Shown: positions 10,041 to 23,100 of the stretch, piece by piece
How the letters are laid out: every line of letters begins with the position of its first letter
Numbering within the stretch: the first letter of the stretch is position 1
Assembly: GCF_033807715.1 (NCBI RefSeq)
Contig: NC_084601.1
Coordinates: 19,293,129-19,357,128 of the forward strand
Direction: 5' to 3'
Source of the DNA: Cololabis saira
Taxonomy: Eukaryota; Chordata; Actinopteri; Beloniformes; Belonidae
Length of the DNA: 64,000 bases
Notes under the pieces: generated by a model
Database searches by the model: none
What the model was told of the DNA's origin: nothing
What the model saw: the letters and a program-made list of their open reading frames with translations, nothing else
Translations under genes and position numbers: made by a program

Positions 10041-10420
10041 TCAATCAAAAAAAAGTTTGAAAGCAAAGCTAGACAAACTGTAATGTCATATTTCACTGCA
10101 AGTAAAAAAGTATATATATAATAATTTAAATGTAAAAAGGTCAGTTTATTGTTTTACTCTTTGGCTGCTTTTAATATGTAGATTTTAAGAGTAACTTATA
10201 AAAGACATAGAAATGAGTTAAGCAGTACCTTGTATGTATATATTTGTTATGTGGCATATTAAAACTTGTGCTCCTGTTTAGTTCATTGGTCATTTTTTTT
10301 CTCATTACATGATAAATGTTCATTTTAAGTTTAAGTTGTAAAATGAATGAAGCTAAAATAATTGCAAAATAAATACATAAAAATCAGGTACCATATCAAC
10401 TTGCACTAATGTCCGTATAA
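10041..10420 (+). repeat. Long direct repeat, copy A (downstream of topaz1)
   Basis: A segment from about AAAGCAAAGCTAGACAAACT through GTTATGTGGCATATTAAAAC to ATCAACTTGCACTAATGTCC. It is present again in the same orientation at 12,147-12,672. The two copies bracket the last four exons of topaz1. Confidence 0.8.
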
Positions 10421-10503
10421 TGAGCACAAACATTTGAGTTTCCTTCAAAGATTTATTTAAAATTTTATCAAAGACCCTGAGGAACAAAGAAATTACTTTT
10501 TTT

Positions 10504-10509
10504 TTTATT
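10504..10509 (-). terminator. Poly(A) signal candidate for topaz1
   Basis: AATAAA on the minus strand, about 480 bases after the stop codon. A second AATAAA lies at 10,452-10,457. Both precede direct-repeat copy A. Which one is used cannot be told from sequence. Confidence 0.35.
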
Positions 10510-10988
10510 TAATAAACATTTATACAAAGAAAAGTCCCAGCTTTTGAACAAGCAACATATTTCGACAATTATAATAACAGTGTAATACAGACAAAGACAA
10601 AACAGGATTAGAAAGATGAATCTATTTGCACAGAAATGCCGTCTGCACCCAACACAAAACTGTTACAGCAAAATGATCCGGATTCTGTTCCCAAAGGCCG
10701 TTGCTCATGTAGAAACAACACACTGAGTAACAATATAAGAACCCAGGAAGCATAATACTAATAAGAAAACAGATGAGAACAGAAAAAAAGTGTTACGTTC
10801 TGGCATTGTCCTTGGATAAACTATTGTGTCTTATTGAAATAGCTGAAAAATGACCATCAGTGCTTGAATGTAGCCAACAGAAATGTCCCTTGAATTTCCT
10901 TGATTTCCTGCTCGTTCTTCAGTTCACTGATCAACGAATGCTGAGGAATTCCCCAAGAGTGTCGGGAGAAAACGGAGAAGTCCCTGCG

Positions 10989-11187
10989 TCAGTGTGCCAG
11001 CACCTCGTTAGCCCAGAGGTGGTTGTGGCGGAGCCAGCGCCGCGCAGAGGAAATGTCCAGCCTGTACATTTGTTCCTGGGAAGAGTTCACCGCGGTGTAG
11101 TGGATGACGAGTTTGGGCTGAGGGATGGACGCTGCAGAGAGGAGGCGGCTCCCGGTTGCCAGGTAGTCGCTCTCACAGCTTTGAGAC
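10989..11187 (-). CDS. topaz1: topaz1 last coding exon
   Basis: Acceptor CTGCTGCAG before 11,187; starts by completing a split Arg codon; 66 codons to TGA. Contains AASIPQPKLVIHYTAVNSSQ and the conserved C-terminal RRWLRHNHLWA. The cluster of Trp residues near the end matches the family C-terminus. Confidence 0.88.
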
Positions 11188-14100
11188 CTGCAGCAGGAGG
11201 AGGAGGAGGACCGTCATACGTGACCAAGACAATATTAACTGGGGTTCTCGCACTCAAACTATTTACCTTTTGAGAGTGATGACGAGAAAAGTCGTGGAGG
11301 TTTCAGGAAGATCGAGAATTACAGATGCGTTGACGGTGATTAAAATCTCCAACGTGAGAGCCAGCTCCACCTCCCCGAGTCCACAGGGAACGATCAGGGC
11401 CATAAGACCAGCAGGCACCGAGACGCCGGCATAGTAGCCCGCACGCAGGGAATCTGACAGTTTATTCACAAGTGGCAGTTCAGTTAAATCTTTCCCATCT
11501 AATCTGTCCATCAACATTACAGTCAACTTTTGTTTCAAATGCACGGCCAGCCCCCCGAACAAGCCAGTCGTACTCACGTCTGAACACCTCCCGCGCACGC
11601 AGCCACAGGTTTTGCTTCCCCAGCTTCTGTAAAAGTATCTCCAGCAGGGAGCAGTCAACAGCCAGACTTTTAGAAAACATCAAGTCCACCGTGTCTGAGG
11701 CTACAGGAAGAATCTGTCTTTCCACGCACACTTTTAGGTGGGAGTTGAATAGAGGTGTGTACCTGGAGACGTCTATCGCGTCTGGAGGGGAAAGGAAATG
11801 AGTTCAGTGAAGCTTGTAAAAGTCACCGTGCACAGCTACACAAACGTGTTTCTCAGCCGCGGCCTCTCACCATTTGGCTCCTTTACTCCAGGGAGATTAC
11901 AGAGCACTTCCAGCGTGTCTCTGTGAGAGGTTCTCTCAGCCAAACGCGTCAGCACCCGAGTCCTGCTCTCCAGATCTGTGGGTTCACACGGCCACGAGCC
12001 GCAACTCAGGAACCAATTGTGTTCTGATCGGACAAATGCACAAACGCACGTGAACGAGCATCTGAAGTGACATTTACAAGACTGAGAGGTACGATAAGTG
12101 TTTTTTTGTTTCTGTAACATGCAAGCAAAGAAACAAAAAGAAACTTTAATCAAAAAACAGTTTTAAAGCAAAGCTAGACAAACTGTAATTTCATAATATT
12201 TCACAAGTAAAAAAACAAAAAAAAATAATTCAAATGTAAAAAGGTCAGTTTATAATTTTACTCTTTGGCTGAGTAATTTATAAAGGACGTACAAATGAGT
12301 CAAGGAGTAACTTGTATATAGTATATTTGTTATGTGGCATATTAAAACTTGTGCTCGGTGTGTTTAGTTTATTGGTCCTTTTTTTGTCATTTAATTATAA
12401 ATGTTAGTTTTCAGGTTAAAGCGACACTATGTAACTTTTCCACCTTAATATCATATTTCCAGAGTCAACTAGAGTAACTAACTAATTTAAGAGTAACTAG
12501 TATATTTGCTAGGTGGCATATTAATACTTGTGGTCGTGTTTAGTTCATTGGTCATTTTTTCTCATTTCATTATAAATGTAAATTTTAAGTTCTAAAATGA
12601 ATGAAGCTAAAACAATTGTCAAATAAATTCATAAAAATCCGGTACCATATCAACTTGCACTAATGTCCGTGTATTAAAAAAAAAGGAGTTCAGGACTGTA
12701 GCATTCATGCTTTTATATGCTGGTAAATAATATTTGGTTAACTGGGGAGTTCTCATACGCTACCAGAAGGTGAAACAAGTCAGGAACGATTAAGAGTTCG
12801 TTTCACTGGTTTACAAAGATTTTGTGGCATAAATCAAAATAAGCATTTGCCTTTCCCTGCTTATACAATAAGAAGAACTGAAAACCATTAAATACTTAAG
12901 TGCTTACAGACAATTTATTATATACCATTTGTCTTTAGATTTTAACTCTTTAAAAGGGCAGTCAATAAAATACTTATAGATCTTATAATTCAACTCAAAC
13001 TAGTTTTGTAACCAATGGGGAGCCAGACGGAGAGCGGGACACAAACAAATGAGCTCTCATCATTGCAACATTGTCGTCTCATAAACCGCACCAGTGTTTC
13101 AAAGCGCTGAAGCAGTTTCACCTCCATACTAACAAACTGATGCTTCATGGGTGTGAAAAAGAGGCTGAGTGGAGCCTGATAGTTCGGACCGGATCAGTTT
13201 TTGAGCCCCAGATCATTCATGAGATCGGTCAAGTTAAAAAAGACGTAGGGAGAGCCCCCACCTTTATGAGTAAAAACACTTAAAGCAAAGAACAACACTA
13301 AACAAGTCGAATGTTTGGATAATCCTACAATGCCACTTTAGAGGAGCTGCTTTAGCTCAGTGTGATGAGCTCGAGTCCAGGTTTGAGTCCCGGGTGTGAC
13401 CCTTTGCTGCTCTTCGTCCAACTCTCTCCATCCCTCTTTTCTGTCGCCATACTGTCAATAAAACGTCTCTAAGGCTACAAAAACTTTAAAAGGAAAAAAA
13501 CTTAGATGTTCAAAAGGTGCATCAGCAAGGATAACTGCTTAAATTTGAAAACTTTGACCAAGAGTTTGTCTCCCATTACATCAAAATGGTCGTTTATGAA
13601 GAAAAACAGCAACAAAAAAAAAAAAGTACAATAAAGAGGTGTGATACTTGCTTAGCTTACCATTAGGCCTCAGCTACTTAATAAAACATGAGGCTTTTAA
13701 AAAGATGGCAGAGGCTTATTTAAGCTCTTCCAACACCATGTTTAACACCAACCTTCGCCATCTAAGCACTGGCGATGCTCGCTGCAGGGCCTAACTTTTT
13801 TTGTTTTTGGTCATCTTTAGTTAATCTCTCCTCTTATCAAGGAGAGATCTATGCGGACAACTAATCAGTGAATCAGAGATCTGTTACAGCAGACCGTTCA
13901 CTGGCTGGACTTGCTCACGTAGCCCACAAACCCACAAGCAAAATAAATCTTTAACTTCCCCAAGTTTCTGGAAATATAGAACATATTATGTTAATCCGCC
14001 TTTAGGAAAAAAATTAATAACTACTGCTTGCTTTATTAAGAAATATTTAGCTGTCATCTTGCCATACAGAAGACCTCTAAATAAAATATAATATAAATAT

Positions 14101-17100
14101 ATATAATATAAATATAAAATAAAAATAAAATGAAAAATGTTTGAGCCTTTTTTCCATTTGAAGAGGTTAGTTTAGCCAACTGCCGTTACCTCGGAGTGTT
14201 TTCAGAGCGGCCTCCACGCTGCCACTCAGCATGAAGAGCTCGGTGGCCACGGTGACCAGGTGGCAGCGCGACGTCCCATCCTCGTTCCCAAACAAACCCT
14301 TCAACATCGTGTAGTTCACTTTTGAAGTTGACATGGTCTCCACCACCTTGCTACCCTGCACAAACAGAGACAGACACAAGAAAACACCCCCTCAACACGA
14401 TTGGACCGGTACGAGCCGGAGGCGGCGTCAGAGCCGCACCGTCTGCTTACCTTGGCCCACTGATGAGTTTTGTGGTATCTTAACATCAACGACACTCCGA
14501 TCCTCCCAACAAAGCTCTTAATCAGGCTGGTCTCATCTTCATTTTGACACACTTAAAAGAGAAGAGAGAGAGAATGAATTATATTCGTTTAAGTTTAAGG
14601 AAGAGGAGAAACAATTCCTTGACAGAATCCTGTAGTCGTATGGACTGCCGTAGGTGTAACCGGCTTTACCTGTCTCAGCAAACGCAGTGAAGGGCAGAGA
14701 CAGCTTGTCTTTCCTCTCAGACAGCAGCGCGATGGCAATGCGGCCGCTGATGCGCTCCACCTGGTTGGGGTGGTAGGTGGACTGGCAGATGGACCTGAAA
14801 ACTTCTCCCGTTCGCTTCCAGTCTTCCTGCTTGACGCACAGCTGGCAGAGAGGTGACACAAACACAACTCAGAACAAACACCCATTCATATTTATCAATA
14901 ATACAGATACTTACCTCTATCTCAACGATGGAATGGGCTAAATTCAGGTACTCTGGGGCGGGCATACTGGGGGATAACCTTTGGGAAATAAGCCACTAAT
15001 TTAGCTGATTAAACCATGAATAGGAAAAAAAAAAAAAAAAAAAGAAGTGGCAATACTCACTTGTTGGCGGACATTGCAAGACCCGGGTTTGGGTCCGTCT
15101 GGTGAAGCAATGGCACATTTTTCACGCAGTCGAAGCAATCGAGCTCCAGACCGAGACTGGCCATCTTAGAAAAAACATGCACAATACATTACTGAGAATC
15201 AAAACCGCAGATCCTACTGCAGGCTGCTCCGTGCAGCGTAAAAGAACTGAGATACCTTGAATGTGAGCTGCATTAGCTCAGGTACGAAGCATATGAGTCC
15301 CTTTTCTCTCACTGCATTAAACAGGGCCAGCAGGAACTCGTGGCCAGGCTACAATTAAGAAAGAAGAGCTGTGAGTTTCACATCTATTCTTCTGTCCTCA
15401 GAAACAATCAAATCTGCCGGTGTTTCTTGCAGGACCGTCACACTGACCGCTATGCGGTGAGCCAAGCTGACACAGAGGACCGAGAAGACCTCAGACACCT
15501 TGCCGGCTTTGAGAAGAGCCCAAAGGAGGGACACGAAGAGTGGCATGGAGAAGTAAACCCCCGGTGGGTTGTTGTTGTAGTATCCTGCAAACACAGCTCC
15601 TGCAGACAAACACAGAGGTGGTGGAGAAAACATGCAAGATAAAAGCTTAAAAGGGAGGAAAAAAGAAAACGCTTCAGAATAATTGTGAACCATCAAGAGT
15701 ATTTACCAGCTTTGTGGAGGCACAGCGGGATTTTAACGAATCTTGTCACAGTTTCAATGCAGAACTAGCAGAAAGACCATGAAGACAGAGTCAGGGGTCT
15801 GGAGGAAGGAGGTGACAAACATTGCACAGCAGAGGGCGACATTGGCTCTGTGCTCAATAAGCATCTATTCTTATTACCTTTTATCGAAACAAAAAAATTT
15901 ATTAAAAAAATCACATTACATTAATTAGTGAAACGTAAAACTTTTTTGGACTTCCTGATAGACATGAAAAAATAATAATAAGAAAATAAAATAAAAAAAT
16001 CTGCTGTTTATGTTCTTATGAAGAATTTGTGCTTTGGACCCACAGCCCCCTACAGGAAGGGGAGCTTCACATCTACTTCAGAAATTACCACTCTGACCCT
16101 ACTTGAATTCAGCTTGTGAATGTTATTTTTCCATCTTCTTAAGAATCACTATTGGAGCAGCATAGATGTGTAAAAAAAAAAACAAAAAAAAACTGCTCCA
16201 GCAGCTCCATAGTTTGGCACACAACCTGAAAAAAATGCATACAGGCTAAAAAGAGTACCTTCTCATCCCCGTCCACGGGCAAATGCTGGAAGCGACACAT
16301 CTTGAACCCACAAGACAACGATTCACTGAAGTAAAATCTGCAGTACTGAGAGCCAGGAGAGAAACGTGCTTCGTTACACAGATGACCAGATGCTTCACAT
16401 TGACAGAAAAACAGCTTTATTAGATAATATTTTCAGAAAACACGCACAGGGGATGAAATAAAAGGGTTGTAACTTATTTCAGCTTGTCCTGTCTTCGTGT
16501 ACTTTCATGTAACGAACAATCGGGTCAAGAAATATTTGCACAATTGCATTTTTTTAAGATTGTGCCTTTATACATCAACAGAATGGATTCGTTTTAAAAA
16601 AATGTTATTAAAGTCTGGAGTTTAAGCTTGAATTTGAGAGGTTTCATAAATACATGACATTTACTGTTTATAAATTACAACCATTTTAAGGAAGGCACTG
16701 CAATTATTGCCAGGGGCTCAAATGTATTTGGACCATCGCTTATTTCGAGACGAATGAAGCAGATAAAAAGGTCTGGAGTTGATATTAGGAACTGAGTTTG
16801 CATTTCACGGTTGTTTGGAGAAGAGCTACCAATATTAAAGTCCAATGAGCACTAAAACACAAGGTGGTGATATTAAAGAGCGGGAGAGCCATATTACGCC
16901 ATCATAAAACATCTTTAAAGCCTTTCATCATCATCTGGAATCAGATTTTTAGGGACAGATTGAACCAAGACAAACATTTGAACAAACCACAAGAACTTTT
17001 GGAGGTAAAGAACTGGAAAAATCATAAAACATCTGAAATTTTCTAAATACTTCAGGATCGGACTATATATTTTATTGTATCATGTTACAGTAAAGGGAAA

Positions 17101-20100
17101 AGAAAAAAATACACCATGTGTCAGTTTTAAGGTTTAATCTGTCAAGAACACTGGATCCTCGCCAGGTATTGAAAACTAGATAAACTAGTTATGTACGACC
17201 TCAAATAGAAGACTAACGTTTTTTTCATACATATAAAATTAAGATGAAGAAATGGTGAGTGGAAAAACTTTACCTTTACTGCCTCCGCAGAAGGACCAGG
17301 GGTCACTTCATTAACTGATCGAGCGTCTGAACCTCAATAAAAGCAGAAGTCTTCCGAGTCTGACATTTAAATTTTTATTTGAAACAAATTGTTCAGCCTG
17401 CATAGTCGGTAGATTCATTTCCTTCCCAAGCTGAAGGGAACCGGATCAATGCCCAGCCATGTCACGCTTCAAATTAACAATAATTCCCATCCTGAAACCC
17501 CCCCATCTGCCACTCACAAGCCGGTGGTCTTACTGGGCCGGTCCAAAGCCCAGATGAATGTAGAGGATTGTGTCATGGAGGGCATCCGACGTTAAAACAA
17601 GTCCAAATAAGGGAGACAAGCTGAAGAGAGTTGGTTTTGCTTCTTATTTAACTTAAAAAGATATAAAAGAATAAAAAGATCTGTGGGAAACCTTTTCATT
17701 ATAAAAATATATTAAACCCAAACCACATCTTACCCGTGTAACTGGACACGTATCAGACTGTCTTATAACGGTGAAATAGGTCTGATAATCTCATATGGTT
17801 GGTATTTTTTAATAAATAAGCACTACGATGTCACGTGTTGTTCATTTAAATTAGTTTTTACTCAATAAAAAACAGTAAAACCTTATAACTGACAGATGCA
17901 CTGTTTTCATGCAGGCATAATAATAATAATAATGCATTTAACTTGTAACGCACTTTCCATTCACTGAATCTCAAAGTGCTACACTTAGACCATTATTCAT
18001 TCATACACATTCTCACTGGTGGTGGTAAGCTACGTTTTGTAGCCACAGCTGCCCTGGGGCAGACTGACAGAAGCGTGGCTGCCATTCCGCGCCAAACGGC
18101 CCCTCCGACTACCACCAACATTCACACACATTCACACGGGGCAAGCTGGGTAAGGTGTCTTGCCCAAGGACACTACGACAGTAACTGGGATGGAGCTGGA
18201 TTCGAACCGCCGACCTTCGGATCATTGGACGACCCGCTCTACCACCTGAGCTACTGCCGCCCCAAGCTTAGCTTTAGCATTAGCTGTTCCTCCCTGTCCT
18301 GTCTGCAGCTGGTTCAAAACCCTGCAGCTCGCCTCCTCACCAGAATGTGAAGGCGGGACCATGTGACACCTGTGCCGGGAGCTCTTCATTGGCTCCCCGT
18401 CCGTTCTAGGATACATTTTTAAATTCTTTGATTTGTTTTTAAATCTTTCCATGGTCTTGCACCTTCTTATATCTCAGGTCTTTTAAATGTCCATAGACCT
18501 TCTCGGGCTCTTAGGTCAGCTGAACAGTTCCCCCCCCTCCAGGTAAAGAGCAGAGGTGACGGGGGCCTCTGCAGTAAGGCTGCGTTCAGACTGCCAGCCA
18601 ATATCCGATTTTTAGCCCATCCAGATTGAAACTGGATGACTCTTTTGAAGTCTGAACAGTCCCAAACCGCATGAGATCCGATTTTTGCAAACCAGATGGA
18701 AACCACCTCCGGGAGGTAGTTTCCATATCCGATCGTTATCGCATTTGGGCAGATGCGTGTCAGTGTGAACAGCTCCAAACACTCAGATCGGATATGACTG
18801 TCCCAGACGCTCCAAACCACCCGCCCATTTCCAGTTGTGGAGCTACTCATCCTTTCACAGAGAGCATGTACGATCTCTGATGTCACGTCAAAAACTATTA
18901 TTTGTAGTTTGAGTGTTGCAAATTCACATTACAAATCATGTTTTAATAGCAGAAAAAAAGACTGCATTTCCACGTACGGTCGCCGCGTAACCTACGCCGT
19001 AGGCTCTGCGTTGGTGTAACGCGGAACCATAAATCAGCCTTCAGTTGCGCTGTGAGCCTGAACCTGCAGCTCGTCGAGCTCATAAGGAGCAGGTTAAAGA
19101 GCGGGGCTGCCAGTTCATTGCTGATTCGTTTTGTTAACTCTGAGCTTCGTTGGTTGGTTTGTAAGTTTGCTGGTGGTTTTGTTCTGAACACTTTTCTCTT
19201 TTTCTCATATTGCTGGGACTTCGGGTCCCTCCTCCGAAAGACAACTTTTGCGGTATGCGTTCATTGTTGTGTCTAAAAATGATGCGCAGTGCCGACCCAA
19301 TCAGAAACGGTACAGATATTTTGGGATTTTTTTTATATATATAAAAAAAATTAAATTATAAAAAAATAAAGGATCCCATAACCTTTGATCGGGTGCGCAG
19401 GACGCACGTATTGTTATTGTGTTTGATGTCGCAATTACATGCCTCTGCTCCGACGTCGTTGCTACGGTAACCCGTCAGATCAGTCAATGATGTGGCGCAG
19501 TCTGAACAGAGCCAGATCCGATTTGGACACTTGCTAAAAACAGTGTGGACAGTCAGCCCTGAAAATCGGATATGAGAAGGAATCAGATATGAATCAGATT
19601 TGCCTGCAGTCTGAACGCGGCCTAACTGGTTCCAAACTCTGGAACGAGCTGCCGCTGCACACACACCCGGCTCCTTCTTTGGCTGTTTTTAAATCTCATC
19701 TTAAAACTAATTTTTACTCACTAGCTTTTAATTTACCAAGATTGTTTTATTTTATTTATGTGTTTTATGTTTCCACTTTGGTCAGCTGTTGTTGTTGTTT
19801 TTAAAGTGCCATAAATAAACTTGAACTTCATGCGACTGCTGCGTTGCTTCCCACTTCTGCCCACAGATTTATCGGCTCGTCCAAAAACACCCGTCTCATG
19901 ACGACAACCATCCCTCACGTGGAGGAAAACTCACCGTACTTGACTTCTGGTGCCTAAAATCCGTCACGACTGCTGAGCTGTTCGTCCTCGGTCCTGTTCG
20001 TAGGGAGCAGAGGAGCCACGCGGCCGTTTTATTTCATTCATTGAAGACTGTATGGCTCAGATTCAAATGTAAAAAGAGGTTGTCGTCACAGAATCACTCA

Positions 20101-23100
20101 CCGTTTCCTGCCGACGTAAGCAGAGGGACGCTGTGAGGGAGGCTCGCCACTGGGTCTGGTTGACTCTCGTTACTGCAGAGAAAGAGAGAGAGAGAGGACG
20201 ACTTTAACGCCGTGCTGAATGAAAAACAATTCAGGATTTGTGGCACGATCAGAGCAAGCTGGTACCTTTCCAGGCCACTTTCTACATGATTGTTGTTGTC
20301 ATCCAACTGATCCTGTTCAAAAACACAAAACAGAATCAACACAGCAACTCTTATAGTCCTCCAACTGGTCCTTTTCGGCCAAAATTACAGACATTATATA
20401 TCAGATTATGAAGAGGACCCACCATTGCTACACCAAAATGTATAATTAAATTAAAACAGAGTGATAAAACTTTGTAAAATCCTTTTATTCTGAAGTGTGC
20501 ATGTTTCTTAATTGAATTTTAAACATGAGCAACAAAAGATGCTATCTTTTCTTTTTGATGGTGTTACACATCAGGCTCTCTCTTCATCAGTCTTTTCATT
20601 CTGTGCTTTTAGTTTGGAGTGCGAGGAGAGAATTAATGCACAAGAAGCCGTGCTAATGCGTCGCTCTCTGAAACGGCAGGGACATTAACGCCACCGAGGC
20701 GCCTCTGACGTCTTGCAACGAGATGCTTAAAAGCAGCTCCTGGGAACCTTGGCGTTTGTCTTCTACGCGTGACACAAAGCAGATTAACGTGGAGCCCGGG
20801 ACATTACCACAGGTCTGGTTTCCTTGTTCGGGGCGGGGCATGTCTTTTGAATTGTAGCAGGATTGGAGCCAGACCGAGGTCTCCATGGTCGGCTGTCACC
20901 ATCTTCTGTAAAAGAAAAAGCACATTTAAGCAAGTTCCAGGGTAGATGTCTAAATTCACAACTCTTCACAAGGAATAAGGTGGTTCCAGTTTCCAGAAAA
21001 ATGTACAGAATTGTCGTAGTGTCAAACCTTTGATATGAAGACTGTTGCAGTGTAAATTTGTGTTAACTGGTGTCAATCTGAAACAGAAATAACAGACTTG
21101 TAGTTATATATACACACAACATAGCTCCTCCGTGACTTTAAGACGAGGCCTTTAAAATGAAGACCTTACCTTTGTTTAAGCTGTACAGACATCTTCTCTA
21201 CTACACTGGGTTTCCTCTTAGGGGTTTTGGCAACCCTGACTGGACCAAGACTCAGCAAGCTTTGCTTCGGAAGGTTATCAAAGAGTTCTGGGTCGTCTCG
21301 GCTCACATCGACAAGCAGGATATCCTGTTCATAAGCTGCAAATTCATCCAAAACGCTGGGCCGAGAGCCCCCAGCTGCCCCGGCTTCGGTGTTTTCACCT
21401 CCTCCTGCTGTCTTTGATGGGCTTGATGCCTCCTCTTTCACAGAGTCCTGCTCTCCCTCATCGCTGAAGGCCGAGTCATTATCCTTATCGCTGCTGGCAC
21501 CAGAGCGGGCTTCACTCAGGGCAGGTGATCCGAGGGCTGCCTTGTTTTCAGAATATTCTCCATCCGGTTCTTCATTAGTTTCAGATGTGCTCTCTTCCTG
21601 TGTAAAGTCCCCCGTATCTTCACCTGTGCTGGGAGTAGACTGAGGTTTCCCTGGAGAACTTTCATCATCATCATCATCAGATTTCAAACCGATTGAGACT
21701 CTGCCCACTTCTTCGAGGTTGTGGCAGTCGTCGGAGTTCTCAGTACAACCTAATTCGGGCAATATTTTACTTTTATTGACATCTTTGTTCATTTCTTCCT
21801 GCTCTTTTTCATGAGGAACGCTTGTGTTTTGGCGGGACGGGCTTCTCCACGGGTGGCGTTGAGGTGAAGTGACAGGAGAGAGCATTGGTGGAGGCTCCAT
21901 AAAGTCAGTCATCACGAATGGTTCCTTGTTGATGTTGTGCTGTAATGGGCCCTCCGGCTTAAAGGGTCTTAAATGATAATGTGACGGACTCCTATGTGGA
22001 AGAAGCTCCTTATTCTGGCAAACGTCCTGAGGGAGGAACGGGGATGTGTGTGGAGGTGTCGGGGATAAAGAACTATCAGAAAGCAGATGGGTTTCTTCAC
22101 AATACAATATTTTGTCTAAACTTTTCAACGCAGCGTCTTTGATTCCTCGGGGCAGGAACAGTGAAGGCTGACGGGAGAGGGGTGTGGTGAGGAGGCCTCC
22201 GGAAACACCTGTTGCACACAGACCTGGGACAGCGGCAGTTTCAGATTCACTCAGGCCGAGTGCGGAGGGGGAAGGGGGAGATGGGGAGCTATCACTTTCA
22301 GGCCCTTTACATGCAAACGGTGACTTGGACACTGTGTCAACGGCGGGCTCTCTTGTATGCTGACTTGGGACAGAAAATAAAACCGTATCCGAGCGCAGAC
22401 TGGCTACGGCTTCTTCAGTATGCACCGTTGGCGCTGTCAACGCCATGTTTGTTCTGTCCGAGTCAGACGAACTATGTCCTTTTCCACTTTTCACAACAAA
22501 AAGGCTTTCATCACCCCCCTCTCCCTCCTCCGAGGATGCATCTGGAACCTTCTTCTGGACACGTTTGCTGGAAGTCAGGATTTGATTACTGGCAACACCG
22601 TCGCTGGCTGGTGCTGATGGATGGGTGCTACCTGCAGGAGAGGCTGTGGACGCATCATGAGCCTTCAAGAAGGGCCAGGACATGTACGTGCGTGCACATG
22701 AGGAACGTATTTTCCTAACATAGGCCTTGACTCTCTGGCAAGTGCATGACTCCGGGTCTGCTGCGTCCATGTCGTTCTTGTCCCTGAGCGGCTCTGGCGA
22801 CACGTGTGCTGCATTGGTTTCTGTGGGGTCTCCTCTCGGATCACAGGGTCTCTTGAAAGTGCAGTTTTCTTTCCCAGGGGATCTGCGAGTGCTGCTGCTT
22901 TCCTCAAGCTTTGCTCGTTTGTCTCTGTGTTTCTGGGACCCGGGCCCAAGCTTCCCCTCGGCACCACTGCCCCTCAACGTCCTTTTGTGGAGATGTTTAC
23001 CTATGGAGATGCAAGCAGAACCAGCTGCAGAGTCTTCACTCGCCCAGCTGTTGCAGAAACGCTGTGTGCTACCAGTGGATTGTGGCTGTGAATCTGTGGC

